From assembly GCA_035353175.1 (NCBI GenBank), contig DAOPZC010000001.1:1-64000 (forward strand): a stretch of DNA of 64,000 nucleotides, written 5' to 3'. Each line of letters begins with the position of its first letter. Position 1 is the stretch's first letter. Source of the DNA: DAOPZC01 sp035353175 (GTDB lineage: Bacteria; Verrucomicrobiota; Kiritimatiellia; RFP12; UBA1067). The notes beneath the pieces are model-generated. The model saw nothing but the letters and a program-made list of their open reading frames with translations. It was not told where the DNA came from and searched no databases. The position numbers and the translations under genes are program-made. This document shows, piece after piece, positions 31,875 through 44,000 of the stretch.

Positions 31875-33386
31875 ATGAGCCGTCCATTCCGACACCTGCT
31901 GGCGCTGGCCCTCGGCACGGCCGCCGCGCCGTTCGCGGCACACGGCGCAGAACCGCAGAACGCACGCAAGCCCAACATCGTGTTCATCCTCGCCGACGAC
32001 CTCGGCTGGACCGACACGGGCGTCTACGGCAGCCCCTACTACGAGACGCCCAACATCGACCGGCTGGCGGCGCAGGGCCTGCGCTTCACGAACTACCACA
32101 ACTGCCAAAACTGCGCGCCGACGCGCGCGGCGCTCATGACGGGACAGTACGCGGCGCGGACGGGGACCTATACGGTCGGCGGCGTCGACCGCTTCGACTG
32201 GCGGTCGCGCCCGCTGCGGCCCGTTGACAATCAGACCAAGCTGCCGCTCGACAAGATCACGATCGCGCAAGCCCTCAAGTCCGCCGGCTACGCGACCGGA
32301 ATGTTCGGCAAGTGGCACCTCGGCGATGACGCCGAGCGCCATCCGCGCGCGCGCGGTTTCGATGAGGCGATCGTCTCGATGGGGCGCCACTTCGCTTTCG
32401 AGACGAATCCGGAGACCCTTCATGCCAAGGACGTCTATCTCGCGGACTTCCTCACCGACCAGGCCACGGACTTCATCCGCCGACACAAAGAGGAGCCCTT
32501 CTTCCTGTATCTCCCGCACTTCGGCGTTCACGCGCCGCATCAGGCCAAAGCGGAATGGATCGAGCACTTCAAGCCCAAGGCGGCGGCCGGCGGTCACCAT
32601 GACCCGACCTACGCGGCGATGATCGCGAGCGTGGATGAAAGCGTCGGCCGCGTGATGGCGCTGCTCGACGAGCTGAAGCTCGCGGACAACACCGTGCTGA
32701 TCTTCTCGAGCGACAACGGCGGCGTCGGCGGCTATGACCGCGAGGGAGGGCTGATCGTCGAGAATGCGGCCAAGCGGGGCAAAAAACTCCAGAAAAAAGA
32801 CTCCGAGACGACCTGCATCACGGACAACGCGCCGCTCCGCTCCGGCAAAGGCTCGCTCTATGAGGGCGGCACGCGCGATCCGTTCATCGTGCGCTGGCCC
32901 GGCGTGACGCGTCCGGGAGAGACCCAAGGGACGCCCGCGATCCATGTGGACCTGTATCCGACGCTGCTCGAAATCGCCGGCGCGCCTGCCCCCGCGAACT
33001 ATCCGCTCGACGGCGAAAGCCTGGTGCCGCTGCTGCGCGAGCCCGCCGCCGCGCTGAAGCGCGAGGCGATTTACCAGCACTTCCCCGGCTACCTCGGAGC
33101 CGGCACCGGCCAGTGGCGCACGACGCCCGTCGGCACCATCCAGTGTGGCGACTGGAAGCTCCTGGAGTTCTTCGAAGACCACAGCCTGGAGCTTTATAAC
33201 CTGCGCGACGATATCGGCGAAACACATAACCTCGCGAAGCAACTGCCCGAGAAAGCCAAAGAGCTGCACGACAAGATGCTCGCCTGGCGCCAAGCGATCC
33301 AGGCGCCCATGCCTTCGCCGAACACCAACGACACCTCCACCGTCAAGATCCGCGCCGCGAAAAAGAAAAGAAAGGCCGCCGAATGA
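31875..33386 (+). CDS. Sulfatase, arylsulfatase A-like
   Basis: A 503-residue sulfatase with a signal peptide (~1-25). NIVFILADDLGWTDTGVYGS has the metal Asp pair (41-42), and NCAPTRAALMTGQ carries formylglycine Cys80 in the CxPTR form. MFGKWHLGDD, LPHFGVHAPHQAK and FSSDNGGVGG follow. The Lys/Arg-rich C-terminus (AAKKKRKAAE) is unusual. ATG 31875 has AGGAG eight bases upstream; a longer frame to 31689 is not supported. It overlaps the next sulfatase by 4 bp. Confidence 0.95.
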   Translation: MSRPFRHLLALALGTAAAPFAAHGAEPQNARKPNIVFILADDLGWTDTGVYGSPYYETPNIDRLAAQGLRFTNYHNCQNCAPTRAALMTGQYAARTGTYTVGGVDRFDWRSRPLRPVDNQTKLPLDKITIAQALKSAGYATGMFGKWHLGDDAERHPRARGFDEAIVSMGRHFAFETNPETLHAKDVYLADFLTDQATDFIRRHKEEPFFLYLPHFGVHAPHQAKAEWIEHFKPKAAAGGHHDPTYAAMIASVDESVGRVMALLDELKLADNTVLIFSSDNGGVGGYDREGGLIVENAAKRGKKLQKKDSETTCITDNAPLRSGKGSLYEGGTRDPFIVRWPGVTRPGETQGTPAIHVDLYPTLLEIAGAPAPANYPLDGESLVPLLREPAAALKREAIYQHFPGYLGAGTGQWRTTPVGTIQCGDWKLLEFFEDHSLELYNLRDDIGETHNLAKQLPEKAKELHDKMLAWRQAIQAPMPSPNTNDTSTVKIRAAKKKRKAAE

Positions 33387-34858
33387 ACCGCTCGACCGTC
33401 GCCATCTGCGCCACGCTCCCCCTGTTCCTACCGACGCTCAACCTCGTGGCCGCCGGCGCCGCCGCGGCCAAGCCCAACGTCGTGATCATCCTGGCCGACG
33501 ACCTCGGTTACGGCGACGTTGGCTGCTACGGCGCCACGAAAATCAAGACGCCGAACATCGACCGGCTGGCCGCCGAAGGCGTGCGCTTCACGCAGGCCTA
33601 CACGCCCGGCTCGGTCTGCTCGCCCACGCGCTACGGCCTGCTCGCCGGCCGCTACTTCTGGCGCAACCCGCGCCACCACCCGACCGGCGTTCACGCTCCC
33701 GGAGCGCCCCTGCTGTTCGAACCGGACCGCCTGACGCTGGGCAAGCTCTTTCAGCAGAACGGCTACACGACCGCCTGCATCGGCAAGTGGCATCAGGGGG
33801 TCGGCGAAGGCGACAAGCCGTCGCTGCGGTATGACTTCAGCCAGGACGAGATCAAGCCCGGGCCCAACGACGCGGGCTTCGACTTCTTTTTCGGCATGGC
33901 CGCGAACGTCGGCAACGCGCCGCGCATCTATATCGAGAACCACCGGTTCGTAGGGCGCAAACCCGGCGACAAAGTCGAGATGATCGGCCGCGGCGACGTC
34001 AAGCCCTGGAGCCCCGACGCCGAATACAAGGAGGACGCGGTCGCGGGCGACATCGCCAAGCAGGCCGTCGACTACATTGCCAAAGCCCCTCCGGACAAGC
34101 CCTTCTTCCTCTACTTCGCCGCCAACATCGCGCACAACGCCATCACGCCCGGCGCGGCCTACAAGGGCACGAGCGCCTGCGGTCCCTACGGCGATTTCGT
34201 GCAGGAGCTCGACACGCACGTCGGCTGGCTCATGGAGGCGCTGCGCAAAAAAGGCGCGCTTGAAAACACGCTCGTGCTCTTCACGAGCGACAACGGCGGC
34301 GTGGTTGCGGACAATGACCGCCTCTTGCCGCAGTGGCAGGCGAAGCAGGCGGGCCACGCGATCTGCGGTCCCCTGCGCGGCCGCAAGCACAGCGTCTACG
34401 AGGGCGGCTTCCGCGTGCCCTTCATCGTGCACTGGCCGGACCAGAAGGCGAAAGGCACCACGTGCGAATCCCTGTTCTGTCTCACCGACGTGATGGCCAC
34501 CTGCGCGGCGCTCTTGGGGGCCCCGCTGCCGGAGGGCAGCGCCGAAGACAGCTTCAACGCGCTGCCGTCCTGGCAGGGCGACACCCAGGCCCGCGTGCGC
34601 GACCGCGTCGTGCTGGATTCGGCCAACGGCGTCTTCGCGCTCCGCGAGGGCCGCTGGAAGCTGATCGTGCGCGACGCATCCCTCGCCTCTGAAAAGGGAA
34701 ACAAGAAGCTGCTCGAGACCGAGAACCAGAACCAGCTCTACGACCTCGCCGCCGATCCGGCCGAAACCCATAATCTCTGGGCCGAACAGCCCGACGTCGT
34801 GAAGCGACTCGGCGCCGAGTTGGAGAAGGCCCGCGCCGCACCCCGCTCGCGCCTGTGA
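33383..34858 (+). CDS. Arylsulfatase A-like sulfatase
   Basis: A 491-residue sulfatase with a signal peptide (~1-28). NVVIILADDLGYGDVGCYGA supplies the Asp pair (39-40); VCSPTRYGLLAGR carries formylglycine Cys79. CIGKWHQG, NIAHNAITPG and FTSDNGGV are conserved family positions. The four-base overlap with the preceding gene (ATGA) indicates translational coupling. The different loops from its neighbours suggest a different position or sugar on the same sulfated polymer. Confidence 0.95.
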   Translation: MNRSTVAICATLPLFLPTLNLVAAGAAAAKPNVVIILADDLGYGDVGCYGATKIKTPNIDRLAAEGVRFTQAYTPGSVCSPTRYGLLAGRYFWRNPRHHPTGVHAPGAPLLFEPDRLTLGKLFQQNGYTTACIGKWHQGVGEGDKPSLRYDFSQDEIKPGPNDAGFDFFFGMAANVGNAPRIYIENHRFVGRKPGDKVEMIGRGDVKPWSPDAEYKEDAVAGDIAKQAVDYIAKAPPDKPFFLYFAANIAHNAITPGAAYKGTSACGPYGDFVQELDTHVGWLMEALRKKGALENTLVLFTSDNGGVVADNDRLLPQWQAKQAGHAICGPLRGRKHSVYEGGFRVPFIVHWPDQKAKGTTCESLFCLTDVMATCAALLGAPLPEGSAEDSFNALPSWQGDTQARVRDRVVLDSANGVFALREGRWKLIVRDASLASEKGNKKLLETENQNQLYDLAADPAETHNLWAEQPDVVKRLGAELEKARAAPRSRL

Positions 34859-34866
34859 TCGCCGCC

Positions 34867-36288
34867 ATGAAACACTCGCTTCTCCTGCTGAGCCTCGCGC
34901 TCGCCGTCCCGGCGGCAGCGCCGGCCGAGGTTCCGCCAAAGCCCAACGTGCTGCTCATCGTCAGCGACGACCAGGGTTACGGCGACTTCGGCTTCACCGG
35001 CAACCGGCTGGTGCGCACGCCGGCGATAGACCGTCTCGCCTCGCGCGCCGCCGTGTTCAAGAATTTTGTGGCCGCGCCGGCCTGCTCGCCCACGCGCGCC
35101 GCGCTCTGGACCGGCCGCGACCACCTGCTCACCGGCGTGTGGGGCGTCGGCGCGCGCGCGGGCCTCCGCCGCGACGAGGCGCGCATGCCGGCCTTCTTCA
35201 AGGCCGCTGGCTACCGCACCTTCCACGCCGGCAAGCTGGACAGCGTTAAGGTCGGCAAGGAGGGCCCGCCCGCGTTCGGCTGGGACGAGTGGATGGGCGG
35301 CGGAGGCTACGAGCACCGCGACCCCATGATCTTCAGCTCGGCCGGCAGCGGCCGCGCGACGGGCTGGTTCGCCGAGATCATGACCGACCGCACGCTCGCC
35401 TTCCTGCGAAACAACCGCGAGCAGCCGTGGTTCGCCAGCGTGGCCTTCATCATTCCGCACATGCCGTGGGTCTGCGACGAGCGCTACGCGGCACCGTTCC
35501 GCGAGTAGGGCTGTTCCCAAGCGCTCGCCGACTGCTACGGTTCGATCGCCCAGATGGACGCCTGCATCGCGCGGCTGCTCGACGGGCTGCGCGAATCCGG
35601 ACAGGACGAACGCACCGTCGTCGTGTTCCTCAGCGACAACGGCCAGACCGGGCCCGAGGCCAAGAACGCCGCAGAAGACGGCACCGTGCGCGGCGAAGAT
35701 TGGGCCGCACGCAATGTGGCCCGCCTGCGCGGCCACAAGGCGACCGTCTGGGAGAACGGCATCCGCGTGCCCTGCCTCATCCGCTGGCCCGGCCGGATCG
35801 CGCCCGGCGAACGCCCGCAGTTCGCCTGCGTCGAGGACCTGCTGCCGACGCTGCTCGACCTGACCGGCGTGGCGGCCGACGCGGTGCCGCACTTGCCCTT
35901 CAGCGGGGTCAGCCTCGCGCCCGCGCTCAAAGACGCGGCGGCCGCCGTCGAGCATCCCGCGGCGCTGCGCATGGCCATCGCCGGCGCGGGCTCACCGCGG
36001 GGCAGTCAGAGCGGCCCGAAGGACGCGCGCTACGAAGCGCTGCACCTCGCCCTGCGCGGCGCGCGCTTCAAGTTTCACGCGCTGCCGCAAGGGGCGTCCG
36101 CGCTCTATGACCTCGCGGCCGACCCCGGCGAGACCCGCGACGTGCGCGAGGCGCATCCCGACGTGGCGGCGCGCATGGCCGACGAATGCCGCGCTCGCTG
36201 GGCCACCGTGCTCGCCAGCGGCCGCGCCTTCGCAAGTCCTCCGCGCGACGCGGCGCAAACCCCGAAGCCGACAGACCGAACGCCTTAA
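34867..36288 (+). pseudogene. Sulfatase interrupted by one in-frame UAG
   Basis: A sulfatase frame of 474 codons. It has a signal peptide (~1-20), NVLLIVSDDQGYGDFGF (metal Asp pair 34-35) and ACSPTRAALWTG (formylglycine Cys73). Codon 214 (35506-35508) is TAG, in ...APFRE*GCSQALADCYGSI. The frame is otherwise intact on both sides; after the stop come MDACIARLLDGL, FLSDNGQTGPE and normal C-terminal motifs. The single nonsense codon points to a recent mutation, a sequencing error, or readthrough. A GTG at 34855 is an alternative start, overlapping the previous stop. Confidence 0.85.
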
Positions 36289-36303
36289 GACAGGAGCGTC
36301 CCT

Positions 36304-37887
36304 ATGTATAATCCCTTCTCGCTGCCGCTTGCGGCACGCAAACGCGATGTCCTCGGTCGCTGCGCGGGCGCGGCCCTGCTGCTCACGTTCCTGACGGCCC
36401 AGTCGGCTTCAGCCGCGGACAGCAAACCCAACATCCTGTTCATCATGGTGGACGAGATGAAGTGGAACGTGATGAGCTGCGAGGGCCACCCGTACGTCAA
36501 GACCCCAAACCTCGACCGCCTCGCCCAGGAGGGTACCCGCTTCGCGACCGCCTACACCGTCGCGCCGATCTGCACGCCGTCGCGCTACAGCTTTTTCACC
36601 GGACGCTACGCGCACGTCCACGGCGCGACGGACAACAGCACGCCGCTGCGCGAGCCGCAGCTCCTGCTGCCGCCGCTGCTCAAACATAACGGCTACCAGA
36701 CGGCCATCAGCGGCAAGCTGCATTTCATCAGCCCCAGCGACAGCGACTACGGCTTCGACTTCTTCTGGTCTTTCGCCCACGAGGGACCCGGCAAGCTCCC
36801 GGCCTGGCCCGACGACATCACCAAGAAACACGGGCACGCCGGCGTGGCGCGCCGGCTCGACGCGCAGCCTTTCCCAGATGACCCGCTGGGCCGCGACTTG
36901 GGCAGGCTCACCTATCCGAGCGCCGACTCCCAGACCTCTTGGATCACGGCGCGGGCGCTCGATTTCCTCGATCAGCGCGACCCGTCCAAGCCGTTCTTCC
37001 TCTTCGTCAGCTACCTCGATCCGCACAGCCCCTCGCACCTCTGCGAGCCCTACTGGAGCCTGGCGACCAACACGTTCAATCCCGCGACCCTGCCGCTGCC
37101 GCCGACCTTCAAGGCCGACCCTTCCAAGCAGACGGCGACCGCGTCCAACCGCCACGAGGTCAACGACCCCGCGATCGTCAAAGCCCTGACTTCGGCCTAC
37201 TACGCCAAGGTGACGATGATCGACGACAACGTCGGCCGGCTGCTGGACGACCTGCGCCGACGCGGGCTGGCGGACGACACGCTGGTCGTGTTCACCGCCG
37301 ACCACGGCAATATGCTGGGGGATCTCAACCGCTGGTTCAAAGGCGCGATGTACGAGGGCTCCACGCGCATCCCGCTGCTGATAAAGGCGCCGAAAGGGCC
37401 TTTCGCCGCCGCGTTCAACCGCGGCGCGGTCGTCAGCAACATCGTGGAGAACATCGACGTGATGCCCTCGCTCTGCGAGATGGCCGGCATCGCGCTGCCG
37501 CAGCAGGGCATCCAGGGTCAAAGCCTGACCGGCCTTGTGGCCGGCCGCGACGCCGGATGGAAGAACTGCGCGTTCGCCGAGCGCACCAGCAGCATGCTCC
37601 GCACGCCGCAGTTCAAGCTCGTCCGCAACACCGGGAAGGGCGTCCGCAACGCCGAGCCCGTCTACGAGCTCTACGACCTGCTCAACGATCCGCAGGAGAC
37701 CCGCGACCTGGCTAGCGACCCGGCCCATGCGGCGACCGTCAAAGAGCTCGCCGCCCGGCTCGAAGCGTGGCAGAAAGCAGCGCCGGCCGTGCCGACGCTC
37801 CCAGGCGTGGAACGGCTGCCCAAAGCCGCCACGCCGGAACCGGCTGCGCCGCACAAGACGAAGCGCAAGCGCCGTCACGCGACATGA
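36304..37887 (+). CDS. Sulfatase, choline/heparan-sulfatase-like
   Basis: A 527-residue sulfatase with a long signal peptide (~1-38, ending SASAAD). NILFIMVDEMKWNVMSCEGHP has Asp-Glu (50-51) in place of the usual Asp pair, as in some choline-sulfatase-like groups. ICTPSRYSFFTGRY carries formylglycine Cys90. SGKLHF, YLDPHSPSH and FTADHGNMLGD are present. The tail is Lys/Arg-rich (KTKRKRRHAT). It is the last gene of the sulfatase run, 15 bp after the interrupted one. Confidence 0.93.
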   Translation: MYNPFSLPLAARKRDVLGRCAGAALLLTFLTAQSASAADSKPNILFIMVDEMKWNVMSCEGHPYVKTPNLDRLAQEGTRFATAYTVAPICTPSRYSFFTGRYAHVHGATDNSTPLREPQLLLPPLLKHNGYQTAISGKLHFISPSDSDYGFDFFWSFAHEGPGKLPAWPDDITKKHGHAGVARRLDAQPFPDDPLGRDLGRLTYPSADSQTSWITARALDFLDQRDPSKPFFLFVSYLDPHSPSHLCEPYWSLATNTFNPATLPLPPTFKADPSKQTATASNRHEVNDPAIVKALTSAYYAKVTMIDDNVGRLLDDLRRRGLADDTLVVFTADHGNMLGDLNRWFKGAMYEGSTRIPLLIKAPKGPFAAAFNRGAVVSNIVENIDVMPSLCEMAGIALPQQGIQGQSLTGLVAGRDAGWKNCAFAERTSSMLRTPQFKLVRNTGKGVRNAEPVYELYDLLNDPQETRDLASDPAHAATVKELAARLEAWQKAAPAVPTLPGVERLPKAATPEPAAPHKTKRKRRHAT

Positions 37888-38012
37888 GCCCCCGGCGTGG
37901 GCGGTTGGTTAATCGGCGAGTATCCGATCCCGCCGTCTGACCTGAGTCAGCCGAAGGTGCGGACCGCCTCAGGAGGTGTCCCTGAAGCGGCCATACCGGA
38001 AACAAGACTGCC

Positions 38013-41000
38013 TTAATTGAACATCAGTACCAGACCTTTTTGCGAGGTCAGGATCAGGTCGTTGCCGAAGCGGATCAGCTTCCACTTGCTGTCGAAACCG
38101 GAGAGCGCCGGTTTGGCGCCGGTGAATCCGCCGCTCGCGCGCAGAATCACATAGGACGTGCCGGCCGGTGCAGCCGAGAGGCCATCCGCAGGCACGACGG
38201 TCAGCTGGGTGAGATCGACCGGTCCCGCGACATCCACGAGGTCGTTGTCTGCGGCGATGTTGACGCGGTACGTCGTGGCGCCCGCGAAGACGGGATGGTC
38301 GAGCGCGAGCGTGCCGACGGCGGCGTCGCCTGCAGGCGATAGAACTGCGCCTGCGGCGAAGACGGCGTTGCTGACCAGGCCTTCGCCGGTGACGGTCAGC
38401 CCTGCGCGCGGCACGCCGCCCAGATTCAGAGTCGCGCTGGCCGCGAGATTGACAGTGACGCCGTTCAGCAGATTCGTGTCGCCGCTGTCCGGGGTGAGCG
38501 TGAAGAGCGAACCGTCTCCGGGGTCGACCAGCGGCTCATAGTTGTTCGCCACGTTGGCGTTGCGGCCCTGACGGTCTACGCCGAAGCCGATGCGCACGCT
38601 GTCGCTGCGGACCCAGTTGCCGCCGACGCTGCCGCTGCCCTGCGCCAGGCGCAGTTCGAAGGCGTGCGGCCCGGGCGTCAGGGTGACGTTCTTGTAAGTG
38701 GGCGTGGCTGACGCAGTGTCGTAGAGGACGCGGACGCCGTCGATATAGAGCAACGCCGTGTCGTCGAAGTTCTCGCCGAAAGTCCAGACCACGTTGGTCG
38801 GCTCGCGGTTCCAGAGGTACCCGGAATGGATGTAGGTCGTATTGTCGGGCCACACCGCGCCGTTGAGTGTCCCGCCGGAAGACACGTAGCCGGTGGCGGA
38901 TCGGATGTTAGGTGTGACCAGGTCTTTCGGGTTGGCGGCGATCCAGTTCTGGTTGCCGCTGACGCGTCCCTCGTAGAGGCCCGGCTGCGTCCTCGCCGCG
39001 GGCGGGATGAGCAGCGTGCCGGCGTCGACTTGGATGATCGGATCGACCGGTAGTCCGCTGGCGCCGCCGTCGTCCACGGTCAGCAGCGAGCCGTCGCCGG
39101 GGTCGGTCAGCAGGAGGTAGTCGGCCGCGTTGCCCGAGTTACGGCCGAGCGGATCGTAGGTGAGACCTCCGAGTCCGCTGGATGGGCCGACGTTGCCGGT
39201 GCCGTCGCCGAAGCGGATTTCGATAGCGTGGGGGCCGGGCTTGAGCGTGACGTTCTTCCGCACTTCGGTTTGTCCGGCGTTGATCTGCTGGTCGCCGTCG
39301 ATCACGAGCCGGACGTTGTCGTCGAAGGTGCCGCGGAAAGTCCAGGCCACGTTGGTCGTCCCGCGGTTCCAGAGGTAGCCCGAGTAGATCCACGTGTGGT
39401 TGTTGCCTGCCCAAAGGCCGCCCGCGTAATACGTGTTGTTCGTCTTGATGCCGTTGCCGGCGCGGGTGGTGAGCTGCGTCGAGATCACGGGGTTCGGCTG
39501 GTTGGTGTTCCAGGCCGAGGCGATCATGCCTTCGAGCAGGCCCGGGGTGCGGCCATAGGTGGCGCTGGTCGGCGGAACAAGGGTGACGCCTGTGTCGAGC
39601 GTGGCGGCGCCCGAGCCGGTCTTGACGACGCGGGAGCTCAGGAGCTCGCCGTTGACGATACGTCCGGAACCGGAGAGCGTGACGCTGGCATTGGTGACTG
39701 TGCGTCCGCCGAGGTCGAGCGTGCCGTCGCCGATCTGGATGGCGGAAGACAGGGGCGAGAGCGCGTCTTGCGCGCCGACCAGCAGCGTGCCGCCGTTCAC
39801 GACAGTGGGGCCGCCGTAGGTGCTGCCTGAACCGAGGAGGGCCAGCGTGCCGTCGCCCGTCTTGACCAGTCCGCCGGTGGTCGGATTGAGGCCGCGGACG
39901 ATCGTGCCGACCGTCGCGCCGGAGCCGCCGCCGCCCGTGAGGGTGACGACGGGATTGGTGGTATACCCCGTACCGGGCGACGTGACGACGATGTTGGTGA
40001 CCTGCCCCAGCGCACGGTTGATCAACGAAATGGCGGTGGCGCCGGAACCGCCACCGCCGAAGATGTTCACGTGTGGCGGCGCATTGTAGCCGGAACCGTT
40101 GGCGCTGAGCGTGATGGACTGGATACCGTTGCCTTCGGGGGCGCGAAGCGGCGTGATCAGCCGAGTCAAAATGCCGACATTCGTGACGTTGAAACACGCG
40201 CTGCCCGGCCACACGCGGGTGTCGGGCGGATTAACCCCGGTGTCGTTGTGAAAGAACGGGGCGCTGACCTCGACTTGGGGGTTGATGACGGTGCCGTTGA
40301 GGTTCACCCGCGACTCGTTCCCCGTGCGGTTCGAGCGCAAGATGTAGCGCGCGGAGAGGTCGCCGCCGTTGAGGTTGATCACGGAGAGGTGGTTGGTGCG
40401 GTTGGCGGTATTAATGTACGGGACATTCACATTGCCCGTCCCTTCGACGGTCATGACCGAGAGTCCGTTCACGCCGCCGTTGTCAGAGAGTTCGCCGATC
40501 GTGAGGGCCGAGTAGCTGTTGAAGGCGCCGCCTGCGACGTGGAGCACGCCGGTGCCGCCGCGCGAGACCGCGAAACTCCCGCCGTAATACCCGGTCTCCG
40601 TGGAGGCGGTTCCGCCCGCGAAGGAGAACGTTCCGCCGTTCTGGCGCAAGATGCCTACGCCGGGGAAGTGTGAGCCGAGCTGGGTATAGCCGTTGTTGGT
40701 GACCGTGCCGGCGTCGAGCTGAATGTAGCCATAGCCCTGGTGGCCGATCCTGCTGTCATTGCCGGCTCCGCCGGTATTGTGAAGGGTTCCCCCGTCGACG
40801 TAGATGGCCGTGCTGGCATAGGTGCTGTTGGAGTTGATGCCGATGTAGAGCTTGCCTTGAAGGGTCGCGCCGTTTGTGATGTTGATGACGCCTTTTCCGT
40901 TCGGGCCGTAGATGGACTTGCCGCCCCCGCTGTTGTAGGTTTTCACATGCCCGACGAGGGTGTTGCCACCTGACAGGTTCAGCACGCCGTTGTTTTGGAC

Positions 41001-44000
41001 CGTGATGTCGCTGCCGGTGGCGGAGCGGATGATGGAGCCGAACGCATTGGTGAAGTTGAGCGTGCCGCCGTCGGCAAGCACATAGCCCACGTAGTAGTCG
41101 CTCTGGTCCGAATGGACGCCGACGATCGCGCTGCTCTGTGCGCCGATGCCGCCGTTGGTCGCGTTGTTGGGATAGGTGAAGTGGCCGTTCAGGTCGGCGG
41201 TATAGGCGCCGCGGAGGAAGAAGCGCGTGTCGTTCGCGATGTCGTACGGATAGACGATGTTCGCGTTCAGTACGAGCGCCAAGGTGGAGAGTCCGGTCAG
41301 GTCGGCATTGTCCATGAGCGTGGTGCCGACCTCGGAGACCGTCCAGCCGCAAGGGTTCGCAGGACCTTGCATATACGTGTACAGCCAAGAGGACGAGAAG
41401 ACACGGTTCGGTTGGTCGTAGCCCGACAGTGCCCACGGCCCGAAGGCGTGCAGGCCGCCGCCGTAGACGGTGGTCGTGCCGGCGTAGGTGTTGGTGCCGC
41501 GCAAGTAGGTCTCGCCGGCGGACCCCGCCACGCGGGTGAGCGAGCCGGGGCCGGAGATCGGTCCGCTGAACGTCTGCGCGACGGCGGTGCTGGAGTTGGA
41601 AATGGCCAGTGTGCTGCCGGTGCCGATGGTCACGGGGCCGGCGTAGAGGTTGACGTTGGTGGCGGTTCCGCTTCCCACGTTGATGAAGCCCGTGGCGCCA
41701 TCGGCCACAACGACGCTCCAGAGCAGCGGGTTGACGGTGTTGTAGAAGCCGAGGCTCGCGCCGTTGCGCAGGTTGATCACGTTTGCGACGCTGCCGGTCA
41801 GGCTCGTGCCGTCCGCGAGCATCAGCATGCCCTGCTGGACGTCGATGGCGGTGGCTTCGCCGACATTGTTGGCCGCGAGGTAGCCGAGGTGGAGCTGGCC
41901 GTTGCCGACCTTGGTGAGGCTGTGCCCGCCGAAGTCCAGGGTGCCGTTACGGAAATCGACGATGCCCAAGCCGCCCACCGTGACGTCGGAGGTCAGGAGC
42001 ACATTGGCGGCCGAAGAGTTGGCGGGCGAGCGACCGCTGGAATTCAGGACCACGCCGTTGCCGTCCGGCCCTGCGCCACCGAGCGACAGATGTTCGCTGC
42101 CGAGCGACACGCCATTGAAATCGAGCGCTGCGCCCGGCTGGATCACGGTGCCGGAGGCGGGATTCCCGTTGCCGTCCGCGCCGAGCGCCCCGCCGGCGGT
42201 GAGGGCGAGCGTGCCGGACTGCACGACCGTGGGTCCCAAATAGGCGTTCGGCGCAGCCAGGCGCAGCACGCCGTCGCCGGTCTTGACGAGGGATGCGCCG
42301 GCAACGCCGGAAATCGTGCCCTGGAGCAGATTGGTCGTTCCGGCGGGCGTGCCGAGGGCGAGCGAACCGCCGAGGAGTGCGATGTTGCCGTTGAACTGCG
42401 CGTCAGCCACGCTTGCTGCGCCTGCGCCGGTCTTCCGGAGTCCGAGGGGGCCTGCATTGTCGGTGACCTGCGCCGCGAGGGTGAGCGTTGCGGCGGCATT
42501 CTGGTTGTCGAGCGCGAGGGTTGACACGCGGGTGACGGCGGGAACGCCGACGGCGGTATCTGAGATCCTTTCATTGGAGAGCCCAAACACGCCTTGATAC
42601 GGATTGCTCGTGCCGCTCGCGGTCAGGGAACGAACGGTCAGCGCATCGCCCGTCGGCACGTAGCGGACCACCAGCACGTTAGCGGGCAGGTTGTTCTGAT
42701 CGAAGGTGAAGGTTGGCGGGTTGGGGTCGTCGGGGTCCGAAATGAAGGAGAGCGTTTGGGTGCGTTGGGTGGTACTGGGCAAACCGTCCCACGAGCGGTT
42801 GAAGAGTCGCAGCTCGTAGGTGGCTCCGGCGGTGAGATTGGACAGCGTGAAATTGAAGGAGGCACCCGCGTAGGACATGTCGTAGAGCAGGGCGCGCAGG
42901 CCCGTGGCGCCGGCCGGGACGGGGTTGGTCCAGTTGTTCCAGCTGGCGCCGTTGAAAACCGGCGGGAATCCCGAGAAACGGTAGGTCTGGCTGTCGGTTC
43001 CGATCACGGTCCCGTAGGTGCTGTTGGTTTTCGTGAACAGCAACCCGTTGAGACGTGCGGCATTGGCCGGGCCTTGGTTGCCAAAATCGAGCAGGTGGGT
43101 GAAGATGCGGGTGCCGTTGTTGGTGATGCCGGCCGAAGCATCGTCCGAGAGCCAGATGAGGGCGGGCTGGTTGACGGGCGGCTCGCCCGCGGGCGGCAGG
43201 CCGGGCGCCGATACGACGCCGTTGGTGAGCGTGAGCGAGTTGCCGGATGCCGCGATCTGGATCAGGGGCGTGGCGAGCGTGTTGCCGGCCAGGTCCAGGA
43301 GGGCGGCATCACCGGACCAGGTCTGCCGGAGTGTGCCCAAGGAGGTCAGGGACTCGCCGATCGTGAGCGGGCCGCCCGTGCCCTGAGTGTCGATGTCGGC
43401 GGTGCCGGAAGTGGAGGTGATGCTGTAAGGCCCGAGCGCGGGGATGCCGGCGAGGGTCACATCCGGGGCCACGGGATCGGACGGGACGACGGCGGTGAAG
43501 CCGTTTAACGCGCTGTACGAGGAAGGGAAACCGTTGATGAAGACGCGCTGCGAGACGGCCCCCTCGGGGAAGTTCGCGGCGAAAACGCGCGCTGCATCGG
43601 TGCCGATGCCGGTGGCGGTGGTTTCGAGCGTTGCGCCGGCCGGGATGTTCACCGTGTTGACGGAGAGCGTGCCGGAACCGGCGGTCGCGGGCTTGATGTC
43701 GAGTTTCACGACACCCCCGCCGTTGATGGTCATGGTGGGGACGCGGACGTCGAAGGAAGTCGAGGCGCCAGAGGCGTTGAGGGCGATCCGGCACGTGTTG
43801 ATGGCGCCGGGGGTTGTGTTGACCGTCACCGTGGCGTTGCTGAGGGCGGCGCTTTCCGAAAGCGAGAGCGAGGTGCCCGCGTTGAGCGTGAGGGTTCCCG
43901 TGCCGGTGCGGGCGCTGTCCCGGATGATCAGGCTGCCGCCGGGGGCGGTGCCGCCAGCGGCGGAGAGATTGAAGCTGTTGTTGCCGAGAATCGCGTCGTC

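Noticed and set aside
35506..35508. UAG as a pyrrolysine codon
   Set aside because: No Pyl system or tRNA is visible, sulfatases do not need this residue, and a single nonsense change is a simpler reading.
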